Shown: one piece after another, positions 63,574 through 64,000 of the stretch
Numbering within the stretch: the first letter of the stretch is position 1
How the letters are laid out: each line of letters opens with the position of its first letter
Source: Akkermansia muciniphila
GTDB taxonomy: Bacteria > Verrucomicrobiota > Verrucomicrobiia > Verrucomicrobiales > Akkermansiaceae
Length of the DNA: 64,000 nucleotides
Direction: 5' to 3'
Assembly (NCBI GenBank): GCA_945860285.1
Contig: CAMAQB010000002.1
Span: 28,917-92,916 of the forward strand
The notes under the pieces: generated by a model
What the model was told of the DNA's origin: nothing
Database searches by the model: none
Seen by the model: the letters and a program-made list of their open reading frames with translations, nothing else
Made by a program: the position numbers and the translations under genes

Positions 63574-64000
63574 GCCCAGTATTCCAACAGCGGATTCCCA
63601 AAATGCAAGCAAAATCATGGCAATGACGCAAAGCCGCGAAGTCCGACAATAGCAATTGGCTTCATGAATCAAAGATGCACATCTAACGCCCGATACTCAC
63701 AGGCTGATCCCGTGTGCGGCATGCTCAACCATCAAAAATTCTCATTGGCTGAACTCATGAAGCAAGCATCCGCTTGCCAGGATCTGCCATTCTGGCTCTT
63801 TTTGTCGAAATCCTTGCTGATCACTTTTCTCGGAAAATCACCAGAGCCATGAACCTAAAGTTCGCAGTTGGAATTGCAGAATTTCTCTTAAAGCCTTGTA
63901 GAACATGGGCTAGAGAGGAAATAAGATTCGTTTTTCGTTTCACCTAATGGGTGAAAACATGGCAAAAATGTAATTTGCATGCTGGTAACGCTGCATCAAT

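Noticed and set aside
63938-63956. TTTCACC-TAATG-GGTGAAA inverted repeat near the window end
   Set aside because: Seven-bp arms in an AT-rich spacer. No T-tract and no context beyond the window edge, so too weak to call.

Overview
This is a 64 kb window of bacterial chromosome with moderately high GC. Gene content suggests the Verrucomicrobia/PVC group: a DUF1549-type cytochrome protein, DUF1080, PEP-CTERM and giant beta-rich secreted proteins. That placement is inference. Most of the window is housekeeping on both strands: btuB with a cobalamin riboswitch, comF, accD, folC, argS, dnaB, recJ, pheA, scpB, rpmG, rpsR, folE2, ffh, xerD, uvrA, tRNA-Phe and ygfZ. I saw no CRISPR array, rRNA, transposase, prophage or recognisable defence island. 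The non-routine content is: (1) an 11 kb gene whose product carries four seven-bladed RCC1-like propellers in ~2.0 kb modules, with a Cys in 23 of 24 internal blades; (2) an L,D-transpeptidase fused to a SerB-like phosphatase; (3) a TrhO/YceA rhodanese fused to an RluA-type pseudouridine synthase; (4) a secreted protein with two retropepsin (DTG) domains in one chain; (5) a PtsN-like / Hsp70-like / two tail-anchored coiled-coil protein cluster; (6) a DksA-like, L33, S18, FolE2 block that resembles a low-zinc gene set; (7) a strong bias towards CTAAC/GTTAG among all CTAAN pentamers. All family calls come from motifs read by eye. No database search was possible.
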